Virus record (IMG/VR): IMGVR_UViG_3300025133_000086
Span: 1-64,000 of that record
Reading direction: 5' to 3' (one strand)
From: a virus
Length of the DNA stretch: 64,000 bases
Positions 1-8,632 of this stretch are shown here, piece after piece. The notes beneath the pieces were generated by a model, which was not told the DNA's origin, made no database searches, and saw only the letters and a program-made list of their open reading frames with translations. Position 1 is the first letter of the stretch, and each line of letters starts with the position of its first letter. The translations under genes and the position numbers were made by a program.

Positions 1-2
1 AT

Positions 3-635
3 AATACTGGAACCACATTCCACAGTACTTATACATTTCCAACTACTGACGGTTCAGGGGGTCAGACATTACAAACTGATGGTGCTGGTACAGTATCATG
101 GGCAAATGCAAATCCATATATTGGTGGTATGTTTGCGCAAACTGCTGATAGTGCAACAGTGTCGGCCACAACAACACCAACAACAATTATTGGTTCGGGT
201 GTCGGTGATTTGAAACTCCCACTTAATACTCTACAAGTAGGGGATACATTTCATCTTAAGTGTGGAGGACTTTTAAAAAGTATTGAGGTTTCAGGTTTAA
301 CCTTTAACCTTTCAGGTGCATCAACATTATTAGATACTGGAATCATTGGTAACAACGGAATGAGTGGCACATCAATTGATAGGGCATGGGAATTAGAACT
401 TGATTTAACAATAAGGTCAACTGGTGCCAGCGGTACTGTTATAGTTGTTGGTGAATTTAATTGGTCGGGATATTTACTACCTAGTGGAGCTGGAGTTAGT
501 ACAAGTCGTTGGAATTTTCATCAAAGCTCATCAATAGATACCACCGTTAATAATACATTAGACTTAACTGTAGAATTGGGAGACCTTACTTCAGCAATAT
601 ATTCTCAGTTAACTTATCTTAATAAAGTTTATTAG
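3..635 (+). CDS. C-terminal part of a tail-fibre-like structural protein (5' truncated)
   Basis: The frame is open from base 3, so the start lies outside the window; the ATG at 129 is internal and should not be taken as the start. Just before it the frame encodes TFPTTDGSGGQTLQTDG then SWA. The same module (LPTSDGS, then QTDGSGNVSWA) opens the repeat fibre at 1683, and it is common near the N terminus of Bacteroidota phage fibre and capsid-decoration proteins. The rest is rich in Thr, Ser, Gly and beta-prone residues, with no enzyme motif. By composition and neighbours this is the distal part of a fibre or other virion protein. The exact role is unknown. Confidence 0.6.
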   Translation, partial: NTGTTFHSTYTFPTTDGSGGQTLQTDGAGTVSWANANPYIGGMFAQTADSATVSATTTPTTIIGSGVGDLKLPLNTLQVGDTFHLKCGGLLKSIEVSGLTFNLSGASTLLDTGIIGNNGMSGTSIDRAWELELDLTIRSTGASGTVIVVGEFNWSGYLLPSGAGVSTSRWNFHQSSSIDTTVNNTLDLTVELGDLTSAIYSQLTYLNKVY

Positions 636-687
636 TCTTTAATTAGTTTACATATATAAATTATCGTTTATTATTTAATAAAAAATA

Positions 688-1590
688 ATGGACGAAAAAT
701 ATTCAATTTTCCATATCGAAGGTGGTTTAGGTAAGCATGTTGCCGCCACGTCTATAGCTAAGTGTATTAAAAATAACCACCAAGACAGAAAGTTAATAAT
801 AGTTTGTGGTTACCCAGAAGTTTTCCTAAATTTGACCTGTGTTGATAGAGTTTACAGGATTGGCACAACACCTTATTTTTATGATGACTACATTCATAAT
901 CGAGACTCGATAATTTTTAAACACGAACCTTATTTCACAACGGAACACATACATAAAAAGTTACCATTAATCGAGAACTGGTGTAAATTATATAACCTAG
1001 AATATAATGGTGAACAACCCGAATTAAAATTTAATTTAAGGCAACGTCAGATTGCTTACAATAAATGGAATAGGGATAAACCAATTATGGTTATACACAC
1101 CAATGGTGGTCCAATGACTGAGCAACCACATCCATTTTCTTGGACTAGAGATATGCCTATGGATTTGGCTCAAGAAATTGTTAATGGATATTCACAAGAT
1201 TACCATATAATTCAAGTATGTAGAGATAAGTCAATGGTATTAATTTCTTATATGGGGAATGATGTTGAGGTGGTTTCAGATACAATGTCAAACATGGAAC
1301 TATTTTCACTATTAACGCTTTCTGAAAAACGTTTGTTGATTGACTCATCATTACAACACGCTGCCGCAGCAATGGGGCTACCATCAACAGTTATTTGGGT
1401 TGGTACCGACCCAAAAGTATTCGGTTATAACATACATAGTAATATAAAGGCTAACTTATCTGATGACGACATGAAGTTACCAGAAAGTTACTTATTTGAT
1501 TATAGTTTTAATGGTGTAACACATGAATGCCCATTATTTGGTGAGGTTCCAATGTTTGATATTAATGATATAACAGATTCACTTAAGTGA
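688..1590 (+). CDS. GT9-like (heptosyltransferase-family) glycosyltransferase
   Basis: The 300-residue protein has the GT-B layout of the glycosyltransferase family 9 (LPS heptosyltransferase). An N-terminal EGGLGKH loop (residues 11-17) leads into a Rossmann-like strand-helix. A C-terminal nucleotide-sugar-site block reads DSSLQHAAAAMG (from D219), followed by TVIWVGTDPKVFGY. Length fits the family. The A-rich leader before ATG 688 has no Shine-Dalgarno site, normal for Bacteroidota. It sits between two fibre-like genes, so it may glycosylate a fibre or another virion protein, or alter host surface sugars. Family assignment is fairly sure; substrate is unknown. Confidence 0.7.
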   Translation: MDEKYSIFHIEGGLGKHVAATSIAKCIKNNHQDRKLIIVCGYPEVFLNLTCVDRVYRIGTTPYFYDDYIHNRDSIIFKHEPYFTTEHIHKKLPLIENWCKLYNLEYNGEQPELKFNLRQRQIAYNKWNRDKPIMVIHTNGGPMTEQPHPFSWTRDMPMDLAQEIVNGYSQDYHIIQVCRDKSMVLISYMGNDVEVVSDTMSNMELFSLLTLSEKRLLIDSSLQHAAAAMGLPSTVIWVGTDPKVFGYNIHSNIKANLSDDDMKLPESYLFDYSFNGVTHECPLFGEVPMFDINDITDSLK

Positions 1591-1652
1591 ATGATTTAAA
1601 ATCTAGGTTTATTAAACTTTTGATTATCATTGATTTTTATTTTTATCTAACA

Positions 1653-1658
1653 TATTTA
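1653..1658 (+). promoter_or_regulatory. TATTTA promoter-like element before the repeat fibre
   Basis: CATATTTACT lies 24 bases before ATG 1683, with a TTG 18 bases further upstream. It is one of a family of sense-strand TATTTA(T/C) elements before gene starts in this window. Confidence 0.4.
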
Positions 1659-1682
1659 CTATTGTAAAAGATATTAGTTAAT

Positions 1683-3197
1683 ATGGCAAAAAGATATAGT
1701 AATTTACGAGTTTTTGGTAGTGTTAGTGGTAGCAGTATCGCTGTTAGTAACGAATTTATACTACCAACATCCGATGGTTCAACGAACCAAGTTATGCAAA
1801 CTGATGGGTCTGGAAACGTGTCTTGGGCTACAGTTTCTGGTGGTGGTGGGAATGCTGTTATAACTTCAGGTACAAATACTACTGATACCGTAAGAATCAA
1901 TTTGTCAAACGTAGCATCAGGTAACTGTTCAACAGTTTCTGGTGGTTTTGGTAATACGGCATCTGCCACTGCTTCCACAATTGGTGGTGGTAAGGGTAAT
2001 AACGCATCAGGTCATGGTTCAACAATAGCTGGTGGGTATGGGCATACAGCATCAGGTACCTGTTCAACAATAGGTGGTGGGTCTTCGAATAATGTATATG
2101 GTTGTAATTCGTTTATTGGTGGTGGTGCTGGGAATACTGCATCGGGCTCCCGTTCAACTATTGGTGGTGGTTGTGATAATACTGCTTCAAACAGTCATTC
2201 GACAATAGCTGGTGGGCATGGGCATACAGCATCAGGTACCTGTTCAACAATAGGTGGTGGGTCTTGTAATTGTGCATCTGGTGATTATTCTACAGTTGGT
2301 GGTGGTGGTTGTAATAACGCAATTGGTGCCTGTTCAACAATCGGTGGTGGTGGAAACAATAAGGGTGGTAATATTAATAATACCGCAATTGGTGACACTT
2401 CCACAATTGGTGGGGGTGGTTGTAATAACGCATCAGGTCATTTTTCAACAATCGGTGGTGGGTATGGGCATACAGCATCAGGTACCTGTTCAACAATAGG
2501 TGGTGGGTCTTCGAATATTGTATATGGTTGTAATTCAACAATCGGTGGTGGTAGTGAGAATGTCGTAGGTTTTGAATATTCAACGATTGGTGGTGGTAGT
2601 AATAACGCAAATTGTGGTACGTGTTCAGTAATCGCTGGTGGTTCTGACAATGTAATAGTTTGTAATTTTTCCACTATTGGTGGTGGGTATTATAACGGAG
2701 CGTGTGCGCCAGTTTCCACAATCGCAGGTGGTGGGCATAATAATATTTTAGCCCTAACCTCAACCATCGGCGGTGGGTATGGTAACTGTGTTGATTCTAG
2801 CGGGAACTGTTCCACTATTGGTGGTGGGTATATTAACTTAATAACAAGTCCGTGTTCTACAATCGGTGGTGGTAGTAATAACACCGTAGAGGGTAATAGT
2901 TCGTTTATTGGTGGTGGTAAGGATAATACAAATTGTGGTACATGTTCAGTAATCGGTGGTGGTAGTGGGAATACAATTGCTAATGGTGTGGTTAGTTCTG
3001 GTATTCTAGGTGGTAGTGGTAACTGTATAAGCGGGACAACAATTCAATCTTTTATAGTTGGTTCAAATATAACTGCTGATATGGCGGGAACCACATTCGT
3101 TAATTGCTTATCAATAAAAAATATACCAACATCACCAACTGGACTTTGTTCTGGTATGATTTATTCTAGTGGTGGGACTTTAACAATCGTACCATGA
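1683..3197 (+). CDS. Trimeric tail fibre with YadA-head/Hep_Hag-type repeats
   Basis: The 504-residue protein starts with an LPTSDGS / QTDGSGNVSWA module (about residues 28-50). From about residue 75 to 440 it is almost entirely a 15-16-residue repeat of the form N-x-A-S-G-x-x-S-T-I-G-G-G. These are YadA head / Hep_Hag-like repeats, which fold as a left-handed beta-roll in trimeric adhesins. The end (after residue 455) is a short non-repetitive cap. There is no signal peptide, as expected for a virion fibre. It is likely a long trimeric fibre or spike. Several repeats are almost identical at DNA level. The stop overlaps the next start (ATGA). Confidence 0.75.
   Translation: MAKRYSNLRVFGSVSGSSIAVSNEFILPTSDGSTNQVMQTDGSGNVSWATVSGGGGNAVITSGTNTTDTVRINLSNVASGNCSTVSGGFGNTASATASTIGGGKGNNASGHGSTIAGGYGHTASGTCSTIGGGSSNNVYGCNSFIGGGAGNTASGSRSTIGGGCDNTASNSHSTIAGGHGHTASGTCSTIGGGSCNCASGDYSTVGGGGCNNAIGACSTIGGGGNNKGGNINNTAIGDTSTIGGGGCNNASGHFSTIGGGYGHTASGTCSTIGGGSSNIVYGCNSTIGGGSENVVGFEYSTIGGGSNNANCGTCSVIAGGSDNVIVCNFSTIGGGYYNGACAPVSTIAGGGHNNILALTSTIGGGYGNCVDSSGNCSTIGGGYINLITSPCSTIGGGSNNTVEGNSSFIGGGKDNTNCGTCSVIGGGSGNTIANGVVSSGILGGSGNCISGTTIQSFIVGSNITADMAGTTFVNCLSIKNIPTSPTGLCSGMIYSSGGTLTIVP
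2037..2084 (+). repeat. Near-identical fibre repeat unit, copy 1
   Basis: A block beginning at about 2037 (GGCATACAGCATCAGG, then ACCTGTTCAACA) recurs almost unchanged from about 2217 and 2463. Copies are 180 and 246 bases apart, both multiples of three, so exchange between them keeps the frame. Confidence 0.7.
2217..2264 (+). repeat. Near-identical fibre repeat unit, copy 2
   Basis: Second copy of the block described at 2037; it differs by single bases (GGGCATGGGC instead of GGGTATGGGC). Confidence 0.7.
2463..2545 (+). repeat. Near-identical fibre repeat unit, copy 3
   Basis: Third copy. Here the similarity to copy 1 continues further, through TCTTCGAATA and TGTATATGGTTGTAATTC, so copies 1 and 3 look like the most recent duplication. 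Confidence 0.7.
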
Positions 3198-3577
3198 TTT
3201 TTAATATAAATAAAAATTCAACTTTACCAGTACTTAATCTTGAGTTAATTCAAGATGGTCGGTATGACCACTCAGATTTCTATAATAAATTAGAGAATTC
3301 AAACATTTATTTTACAATGTCTGATATTGAAACTGGGGTTAAAAAAATAGGTAAAAAGTTAACCGACCCATTATTAAAAGAAGAATGTTATGACTGTGAA
3401 GATTGTTTAGGTGAGGAATATTATCTTTCTTATAAATTTACTGAACGGGACACTAGTAAAGGTGGTACATATGTGGGTAAATTTAGTATTGAGTTTTTAG
3501 ATGGTTCGGGTACTCTTATTGTACCAATACAAGAAGAGCTGATTATCAATGTGATAGACGGTTATATCAAGAAGTAG
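3194..3577 (+). CDS. Small structural protein, possibly Ig-like/BppU-type baseplate domain
   Basis: The 127-residue protein overlaps the stop of the repeat fibre by four bases (ATGA), so the two are probably translationally coupled. After a two-cysteine-pair patch (CYDCEDC), residues 70-127 alternate beta strands: LSYKFTERDTSKGGTYVGKF, then an acidic turn and VPIQEELIINVIDGYI. This resembles the strand-rich N-terminal domain of BppU-like upper baseplate proteins, but I base that on pattern only. It is likely a virion or fibre-attachment component. Confidence 0.45.
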   Translation: MIFNINKNSTLPVLNLELIQDGRYDHSDFYNKLENSNIYFTMSDIETGVKKIGKKLTDPLLKEECYDCEDCLGEEYYLSYKFTERDTSKGGTYVGKFSIEFLDGSGTLIVPIQEELIINVIDGYIKK

Positions 3578-3602
3578 TTGCAAGTTAAATATTTTTAGTG
3601 TA

Positions 3603-3608
3603 TATTTA
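3603..3608 (+). promoter_or_regulatory. TATTTA promoter-like element before DNA polymerase
   Basis: TATATTTAC at 3601-3609 is preceded at 3578-3580 by TTG with 20 bases between. It is thus a near match to the Bacteroidota consensus (TTG, 19-20 bases, TAnnTTTG), with A in place of the final G. Confidence 0.5.
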
Positions 3609-3612
3609 CCGC

Positions 3613-3630
3613 GACCATAGGTCTATGGTC
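3613..3630 (+). promoter_or_regulatory. Perfect inverted repeat in the polymerase leader
   Basis: GACCATAG - GT - CTATGGTC forms a perfect 8-bp inverted repeat with a 2-base centre (a 4-base loop after opening one pair), 39 bases before ATG 3670. No T-run follows, so it is not a standard terminator. Position just downstream of a promoter-like element suggests a protein operator in DNA or an RNA hairpin in the leader. T4 and RB69 DNA polymerases repress their own translation by binding a leader hairpin, so an analogous role is conceivable. Confidence 0.5.
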
Positions 3631-3669
3631 TATGAGTTATACGAAATATACTAACTAAAAAATTAATTT

Positions 3670-6600
3670 ATGTCCGAAATCAATTCTGAAGTAATTGAAC
3701 AATTCATCGCTGGTAGGGATGACCAGAAGTATATAGTCGCGATAGAGGCGCCTAATAACCAAAATAAAGCTTATCTTATAATTAACGACCCAGAGACTGG
3801 TAAGCGTGTTGAAACGCACACGTATAAACCATTTATGTGGATTAAAGAGGTCGTTGGTAAAACTTTATATGGTGGTAATAGAGGTAAGTTGCGTGAGGCA
3901 ATGCTTAAGTATGGTATTAAGATTGATAAATTAAAGACTGATAACTCTGAAGGTGTCATTCCAGAAAGGATGGGTCGTGGGTTCAAGTATCTTGCAACAT
4001 GTAGTAAAACACCAAATGACCTTATAACATTTCTTAAGCGAGGTGGTGTAGACCCATTTAAGAAAGAAAATATGCGGTTGATTATGAGACTTCAACCAGC
4101 TGAGCAGTTTTTGATTCAGACTGGGAAACGTATGTTCAAAGGTATGAATGATTATGATGACCTACATAGGTTTCAATTTGACCTTGAGACTGAGGGTTTA
4201 GACCCAGAGGTCAACGGAATATTTCAAATAGGTTTAAGAGATAATAAAGGTTTCGAATTAGTATTGGAGACTATTGGTGACACACAGCAAGAGAGAAGGG
4301 ATTGTGAAAGACTTAACATAGTAACCTTCGCCAATGAAGTTATGAGGATAAAACCAGATATAATTGCTGGTTATAACTCTGAAAACTTTGATTGGAACTT
4401 CTTTGATGTTAGATGTAAGCGTCTAGGTCTTGATTTTAGTAAGTTGATATTGGGTTTTGATGGTAAGACAAACTTAAAACGGGTTGAAAACTCAACACTT
4501 AAATTAGGTAATGAGACCGAAAGATATACTCAAACAACGTTGTGGGGTACAAATATATTGGATACATCACACGCAGTAAGGAGGGCACAGGCAATTAATT
4601 CTGATATGAAGAGTTGGGGTCTTAAGTATATTACACAATTCTCAAAGATTAATAAGAAGAATCGTGTATACGTTGATGGTGATAAGTTACACACAACATG
4701 GGCTGATTCTCGTGATTATTGGTTTAATGATGAAAATGGTTCTTGGGGACTATTGGAGGGTTCTAAATACATAAACGAATTACCAGAACAATTAAAGATA
4801 GTTAAAGGTGATTATATTGTTCAGAGATACCTTTTAGATGACCTTTGGGAAACTGATAAGGTTGATGCGATATATAACCAAGCGTCTTTCCTATTAGCTA
4901 AATTACTACCAACACCATACATGCGAAGTTCGACAATGGGTACTGCTGGTCAATGGACTTTAATACTCTTAGCTTGGTCATATGAAAATGGTTTGGGTGT
5001 TCCAGACCACGAATCAAAAAGAGATTTTACTGGTGGATTATCTCAACTATTAGAAACTGGTTTTGCTGAGAATGTCGCAAAACTTGACTATGCGGCACTT
5101 TATCCTAAGACAACACTAACTTATGATATATTCCCATCATTAGATATTAGTGGTGTTATGAAGGGTTTATTAACTTATGTTGTTGACACTCGTGATGAAT
5201 TTAAGTTTCTCACTGGTAAACATAAGGGTACTGTTAAAGCGCTTAAAAATAAACTTTCAAGTACTGATACAAACAGTACTGATTATAAAAACCTTGAGGC
5301 TGACATTGTTAAACATGATAAGTTAGGTTCTGATGCTGATAAGAAACAATTACCACTTAAGATACTAGCCAATTCATTCTATGGTTCGTTTGGTGCTCCG
5401 TATATATTTCCATGGGGAGATATTATGTGTGCTGAGAAAATTACATGTATGTCCAGACAGAACTTAAGGTTATTGGTTCGAGTATTTAAGGAAAAATATG
5501 GTCTGAGACCACTTGTTATGGATACTGATGGTGTTAACTTCGCATTACCAAAACATATTAATGAAATTAAATATGTCGCAAAAGGTGACCATTGGAAAAC
5601 AAAGGGTGATGCTGGTGTTGAACTAGTAGGTCTAGATGCTTGTGTATCATATTTTAATGAGACATATATGGAGAAGTGGATGGGGTTAGATGTTGATGAT
5701 GTTTGTACATCAACAATCAATTTCAAAAGAAAGAATTATGCTAACCTAATAGATGGTAAGGTTAAACTAGTTGGTAACTCTATTAAGTCAAAGAAGATGT
5801 CGACTTATATTGAAGAGTTTTTAGATAAGGGTATAAGACTTCTTTTAGCTGGTAATGGTTATGAGTTTATTGAACATTATAATGAGTATGTTGATATGAT
5901 TTATAACTATAGAATACCTTTGGTTAAAATAGCGTCAAAAGCTAAGGTTAAAGAAAGTGTTAATGAGTATCTTAGGGCTTGCAAAACGAAAACCAAATCT
6001 GGAAGTTTTAAAGCTAGGAAAGCGCACATGGAGTTGGTTTTGGAACATGATTTAACACCAAACCTTGGGGACATGATATATTATGTTAATACTGGTGAAT
6101 CCAAATCAAAGGGTGATGTAACGGTTGTACCAGATAAGAATACTGGTAATAGAACTGTTACACTTAATTGTAAATTAATACCTGAAGAGCAGATTGAGGG
6201 TAACCCTGAACTTACAACCGATGAGTATAACGCACCAAGATACCTTAACGCACTTAATAAGAGAATAACACCACTATTAGTTTGTTTCGATGAGGAGATT
6301 AGAGATAAGATACTAATTGATATGGTTAAGGATAAGCAGACCAAAAAGTATGTACTTACAGAAAAAAACCTGTTTACTAATAATCAATGTAATCTAGTGG
6401 CTGGTTACCCTTTAAACCCAAGTGACCAAGATTCATATGACGAACTTATGGAGATGGAGGATAAGGAGATAAAGTTTTGGGTTGCCGCTAATGAGATACC
6501 AAATCATGTGGCATCAGAAGAGTGGAAATTGATTAAGGTTGATTACGATAAAAGAATAAAAGAAGAACGTGAAACCAAATTAACTGAAGAGCGAAATAAG

Positions 6601-7185
6601 ATAATCGATATAGTTAAGAGGTTAGAGATTAGTGAGTTAGAGTTTATTAAATCAGATGGTACAATACCAGATAGTATATTAGTTTTCGCTGATATAGATT
6701 CAGAATCCTTAACATTTGTTTCTAAAGAGTATCGTGAACCAATTATTGGTTTGGATATACTTTTTGCTTATGAGGATTTATCTAGATTAAGGAATGATTT
6801 TTATCGTAGACTTTTCCCAGTGGGTGTTACTGATATCTATGGTGAGTGGTTAAAGTTTACTGAAAAAATAAAGGAGACAACAATTAAAGCGGAGTTAACA
6901 ACTGATAATTGTGAGTATTGGATTAATAAGGTTTGTGATGTTGGTTATGATAACTTTATTAATATGTCTATTGGTGATATTACCGATATTTGGGTAGCGG
7001 TTTTAAGTGGTTCAACCATATCAAACACCACTGAGGATGAGTTTGATGAGGAACATGCAACGGATATGGTGTTAAATCATATGGTAGAATCTTTAGAAGA
7101 AGATGACATGTCTTTAAATGGAGACGATATTATGTCTATGGTTAGGAATGAAATGAGTAATATTTCAGAATCAGAGATTCTTTAA
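3670..7185 (+). CDS. 43: Family B DNA polymerase (T4 gp43-like)
   Basis: Replicative polymerase with 3'-5' proofreading. The exonuclease residues are D171 and E173 (DLETEG, Exo I), D241 (GYNSENFDWNFF, Exo II) and Y387/D391 (YLLDDLWETD, Exo III). The polymerase motifs are A (LDYAALYP, D473), B (KILANSFYG, K564 to G572) and C (MDTDG, D618/D620), followed by a KRKNYA / KKMSTYI block. All catalytic residues are present. At 1171 residues it is about 270 longer than T4/RB69 polymerase. The excess lies after motif C, where the thumb and a long acidic C terminus sit. Spacing from A to C is shorter than in RB69. It is transcribed alone with its own leader; its 3' end abuts the convergent neck gene. 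Confidence 0.95.
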   Translation: MSEINSEVIEQFIAGRDDQKYIVAIEAPNNQNKAYLIINDPETGKRVETHTYKPFMWIKEVVGKTLYGGNRGKLREAMLKYGIKIDKLKTDNSEGVIPERMGRGFKYLATCSKTPNDLITFLKRGGVDPFKKENMRLIMRLQPAEQFLIQTGKRMFKGMNDYDDLHRFQFDLETEGLDPEVNGIFQIGLRDNKGFELVLETIGDTQQERRDCERLNIVTFANEVMRIKPDIIAGYNSENFDWNFFDVRCKRLGLDFSKLILGFDGKTNLKRVENSTLKLGNETERYTQTTLWGTNILDTSHAVRRAQAINSDMKSWGLKYITQFSKINKKNRVYVDGDKLHTTWADSRDYWFNDENGSWGLLEGSKYINELPEQLKIVKGDYIVQRYLLDDLWETDKVDAIYNQASFLLAKLLPTPYMRSSTMGTAGQWTLILLAWSYENGLGVPDHESKRDFTGGLSQLLETGFAENVAKLDYAALYPKTTLTYDIFPSLDISGVMKGLLTYVVDTRDEFKFLTGKHKGTVKALKNKLSSTDTNSTDYKNLEADIVKHDKLGSDADKKQLPLKILANSFYGSFGAPYIFPWGDIMCAEKITCMSRQNLRLLVRVFKEKYGLRPLVMDTDGVNFALPKHINEIKYVAKGDHWKTKGDAGVELVGLDACVSYFNETYMEKWMGLDVDDVCTSTINFKRKNYANLIDGKVKLVGNSIKSKKMSTYIEEFLDKGIRLLLAGNGYEFIEHYNEYVDMIYNYRIPLVKIASKAKVKESVNEYLRACKTKTKSGSFKARKAHMELVLEHDLTPNLGDMIYYVNTGESKSKGDVTVVPDKNTGNRTVTLNCKLIPEEQIEGNPELTTDEYNAPRYLNALNKRITPLLVCFDEEIRDKILIDMVKDKQTKKYVLTEKNLFTNNQCNLVAGYPLNPSDQDSYDELMEMEDKEIKFWVAANEIPNHVASEEWKLIKVDYDKRIKEERETKLTEERNKIIDIVKRLEISELEFIKSDGTIPDSILVFADIDSESLTFVSKEYREPIIGLDILFAYEDLSRLRNDFYRRLFPVGVTDIYGEWLKFTEKIKETTIKAELTTDNCEYWINKVCDVGYDNFINMSIGDITDIWVAVLSGSTISNTTEDEFDEEHATDMVLNHMVESLEEDDMSLNGDDIMSMVRNEMSNISESEIL

Positions 7186-8330
7186 TAAACCCAAAAACCT
7201 AAAGGTTTATACTTTAAAGATTTATTTAAGAACTCAGCTTCATTAGCTCCTCGTTCTAGTTGGCTAGTCGAGGATAATCTAAGTAGCCTCTCGTCAAGTC
7301 TATCTAGTATAACTTTACGCTCATCATTACCTTCACTAATAAGTGTTTCGTAATCTAAAGTTCTTTCAGCTTCTGGTGGTCCTACAACACCACCGAACTT
7401 GCCTCTAGTTCTACCTAAAGCTCTTTTAGATTCAGCAAAGAATAATTGACGTATCAATGTTTTTGTTGGTTCATTGAATTTCTCGTATTCCAACTTAGCT
7501 AGTGGAACGTCATTAGGCATTAAAATAATATCAGGATTCTGTAATCTACAATCTTCTAGATTTTCTGGTGTTGTATCATAATAGTGATACCATACTTGAC
7601 AACCAGTCATATTAAGACTACCACCAGCCCCACCACCGATGCCATGACCGAAAGATAGTTTAGAACCTGGTGTTGACATCAAGTGTAGTAATCTTGTACC
7701 ATTAGGTCCAGCGGTAATTTTATATACCATCTCACTTCTAAGTATTCGATTTTTAAGATTAAAGTCTGATGCTGTTAAAAGAATATCGTATGCTGGTGCA
7801 ATATAATAACCACCAGTACCACCAGCACCAGCAGCGTTAGCACCACCAGATGAACCTAATTGACCATACCCACCACCAAAACCATAATCTAGACCAGAGT
7901 AATTGGCAAATAGCGCCATATCGGTTGTAGGTGGTGTTATCCATAAAACCTCATTGATTTCTCTACCAGCTGGTATTTGGTATACTTGTTTACCACCCTC
8001 TAACTCAACGTAATCCTTTTTTAATTCCCATGGACCTCTGGATTGTAAACCTACTTGTTTTGAGTAAGCGTAAGTATAAGATGTCATGAAATCTAAAGAC
8101 CTTACACTTAGGGCGAATGACATATCAATAGTATCAACATTTGAACCTAACAATGATTGCCATTGGTGTTCAATCAACCACTCTTGGACGTATTGGGAAT
8201 AATCTTCAATAGCAATTTCCAATAATGTACATAATTGCTCATCTGTAAGTTCGATGTTACGTATGGGCGCACCCATAGTGTGTCTGAACCTTTCAAATAG
8301 CTTTTCTTTTTCCGCGTTTGATACTGCCAT
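7182..8330 (-). CDS. 13: Neck protein, T4 gp13-like
   Basis: The 382-residue protein begins with a region very like T4 gp13: MGAPIRNIELTDEQLCTLL, then a helix ending in an aromatic cluster. The T4 protein has LGAPI-N-VELT at the same place. The C terminus also follows gp13: KRALGRTRGKFGG, a charged helix and a hydrophobic end (PLGFWVY). Between them is a Gly-rich insert (about residues 155-180). gp13 seals the head and joins it to the tail with gp14. It is the last gene of the minus-strand block and its stop overlaps the polymerase stop by four bases, so the two transcripts converge. Confidence 0.75.
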   Translation of the reverse strand: MAVSNAEKEKLFERFRHTMGAPIRNIELTDEQLCTLLEIAIEDYSQYVQEWLIEHQWQSLLGSNVDTIDMSFALSVRSLDFMTSYTYAYSKQVGLQSRGPWELKKDYVELEGGKQVYQIPAGREINEVLWITPPTTDMALFANYSGLDYGFGGGYGQLGSSGGANAAGAGGTGGYYIAPAYDILLTASDFNLKNRILRSEMVYKITAGPNGTRLLHLMSTPGSKLSFGHGIGGGAGGSLNMTGCQVWYHYYDTTPENLEDCRLQNPDIILMPNDVPLAKLEYEKFNEPTKTLIRQLFFAESKRALGRTRGKFGGVVGPPEAERTLDYETLISEGNDERKVILDRLDERLLRLSSTSQLERGANEAEFLNKSLKYKPLGFWVY

Positions 8331-8347
8331 CTTATATTCGTTTATTA

Positions 8348-8353
8348 TAAATA
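8348..8353 (-). promoter_or_regulatory. TATTTA promoter-like element before the neck gene (minus strand)
   Basis: On the minus strand TTATATTTATAATAAA lies 17 bases before the gp13-like start. This minus-strand case supports the element being linked to gene starts rather than to one strand's base bias. Confidence 0.45.
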
Positions 8354-8372
8354 TAAGGAATATCAGTAATCG

Positions 8373-8630
8373 TTATTCGTTCAGTAGTTTTTTAATTATG
8401 TTTAGACCTTCTTCAATTGTCATAAATGATTTTTCGGGTATAAGTATTTTCTTATTGACGATTACAATAGGTACGCTATCGGCACCACTTTTTTCAACAA
8501 TACTATTAAATTCGAATTTATACCTTTCATCATTAATATCGATTTCTTTAAACTCAATATCGTTTTCTTCTAGCAGACCCTTAAGTTTATCACAAAATGG
8601 GCAACCATTCATTTTATATAATCTAACCAT
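8373..8630 (-). CDS. Glutaredoxin / NrdH-like redoxin
   Basis: A small thioredoxin-fold protein of 85 residues. The active-site pair is in CPFC (C10, C13) and the cis-proline in SVPIVI (P54), both at the usual distances. Glutaredoxins of this size reduce ribonucleotide reductase or other disulphides; T4 carries one (nrdC). No reductase gene is in this window. Only two bases separate it from the upstream helicase stop, so the two are co-transcribed. Fold is certain; electron acceptor is unknown. Confidence 0.85.
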   Translation of the reverse strand: MVRLYKMNGCPFCDKLKGLLEENDIEFKEIDINDERYKFEFNSIVEKSGADSVPIVIVNKKILIPEKSFMTIEEGLNIIKKLLNE

Positions 8631-8632
8631 AA

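Noticed and set aside
2254-2884. Several open frames over the repeat fibre on both strands
   Set aside because: They mirror the repeat period of the fibre (VVV/LVG or PPPIVE strings) and have no independent start context.
3613-3630. Terminator at the inverted repeat before DNA polymerase
   Set aside because: No T-run follows and the repeat lies downstream of a promoter-like box; kept as a possible operator instead.
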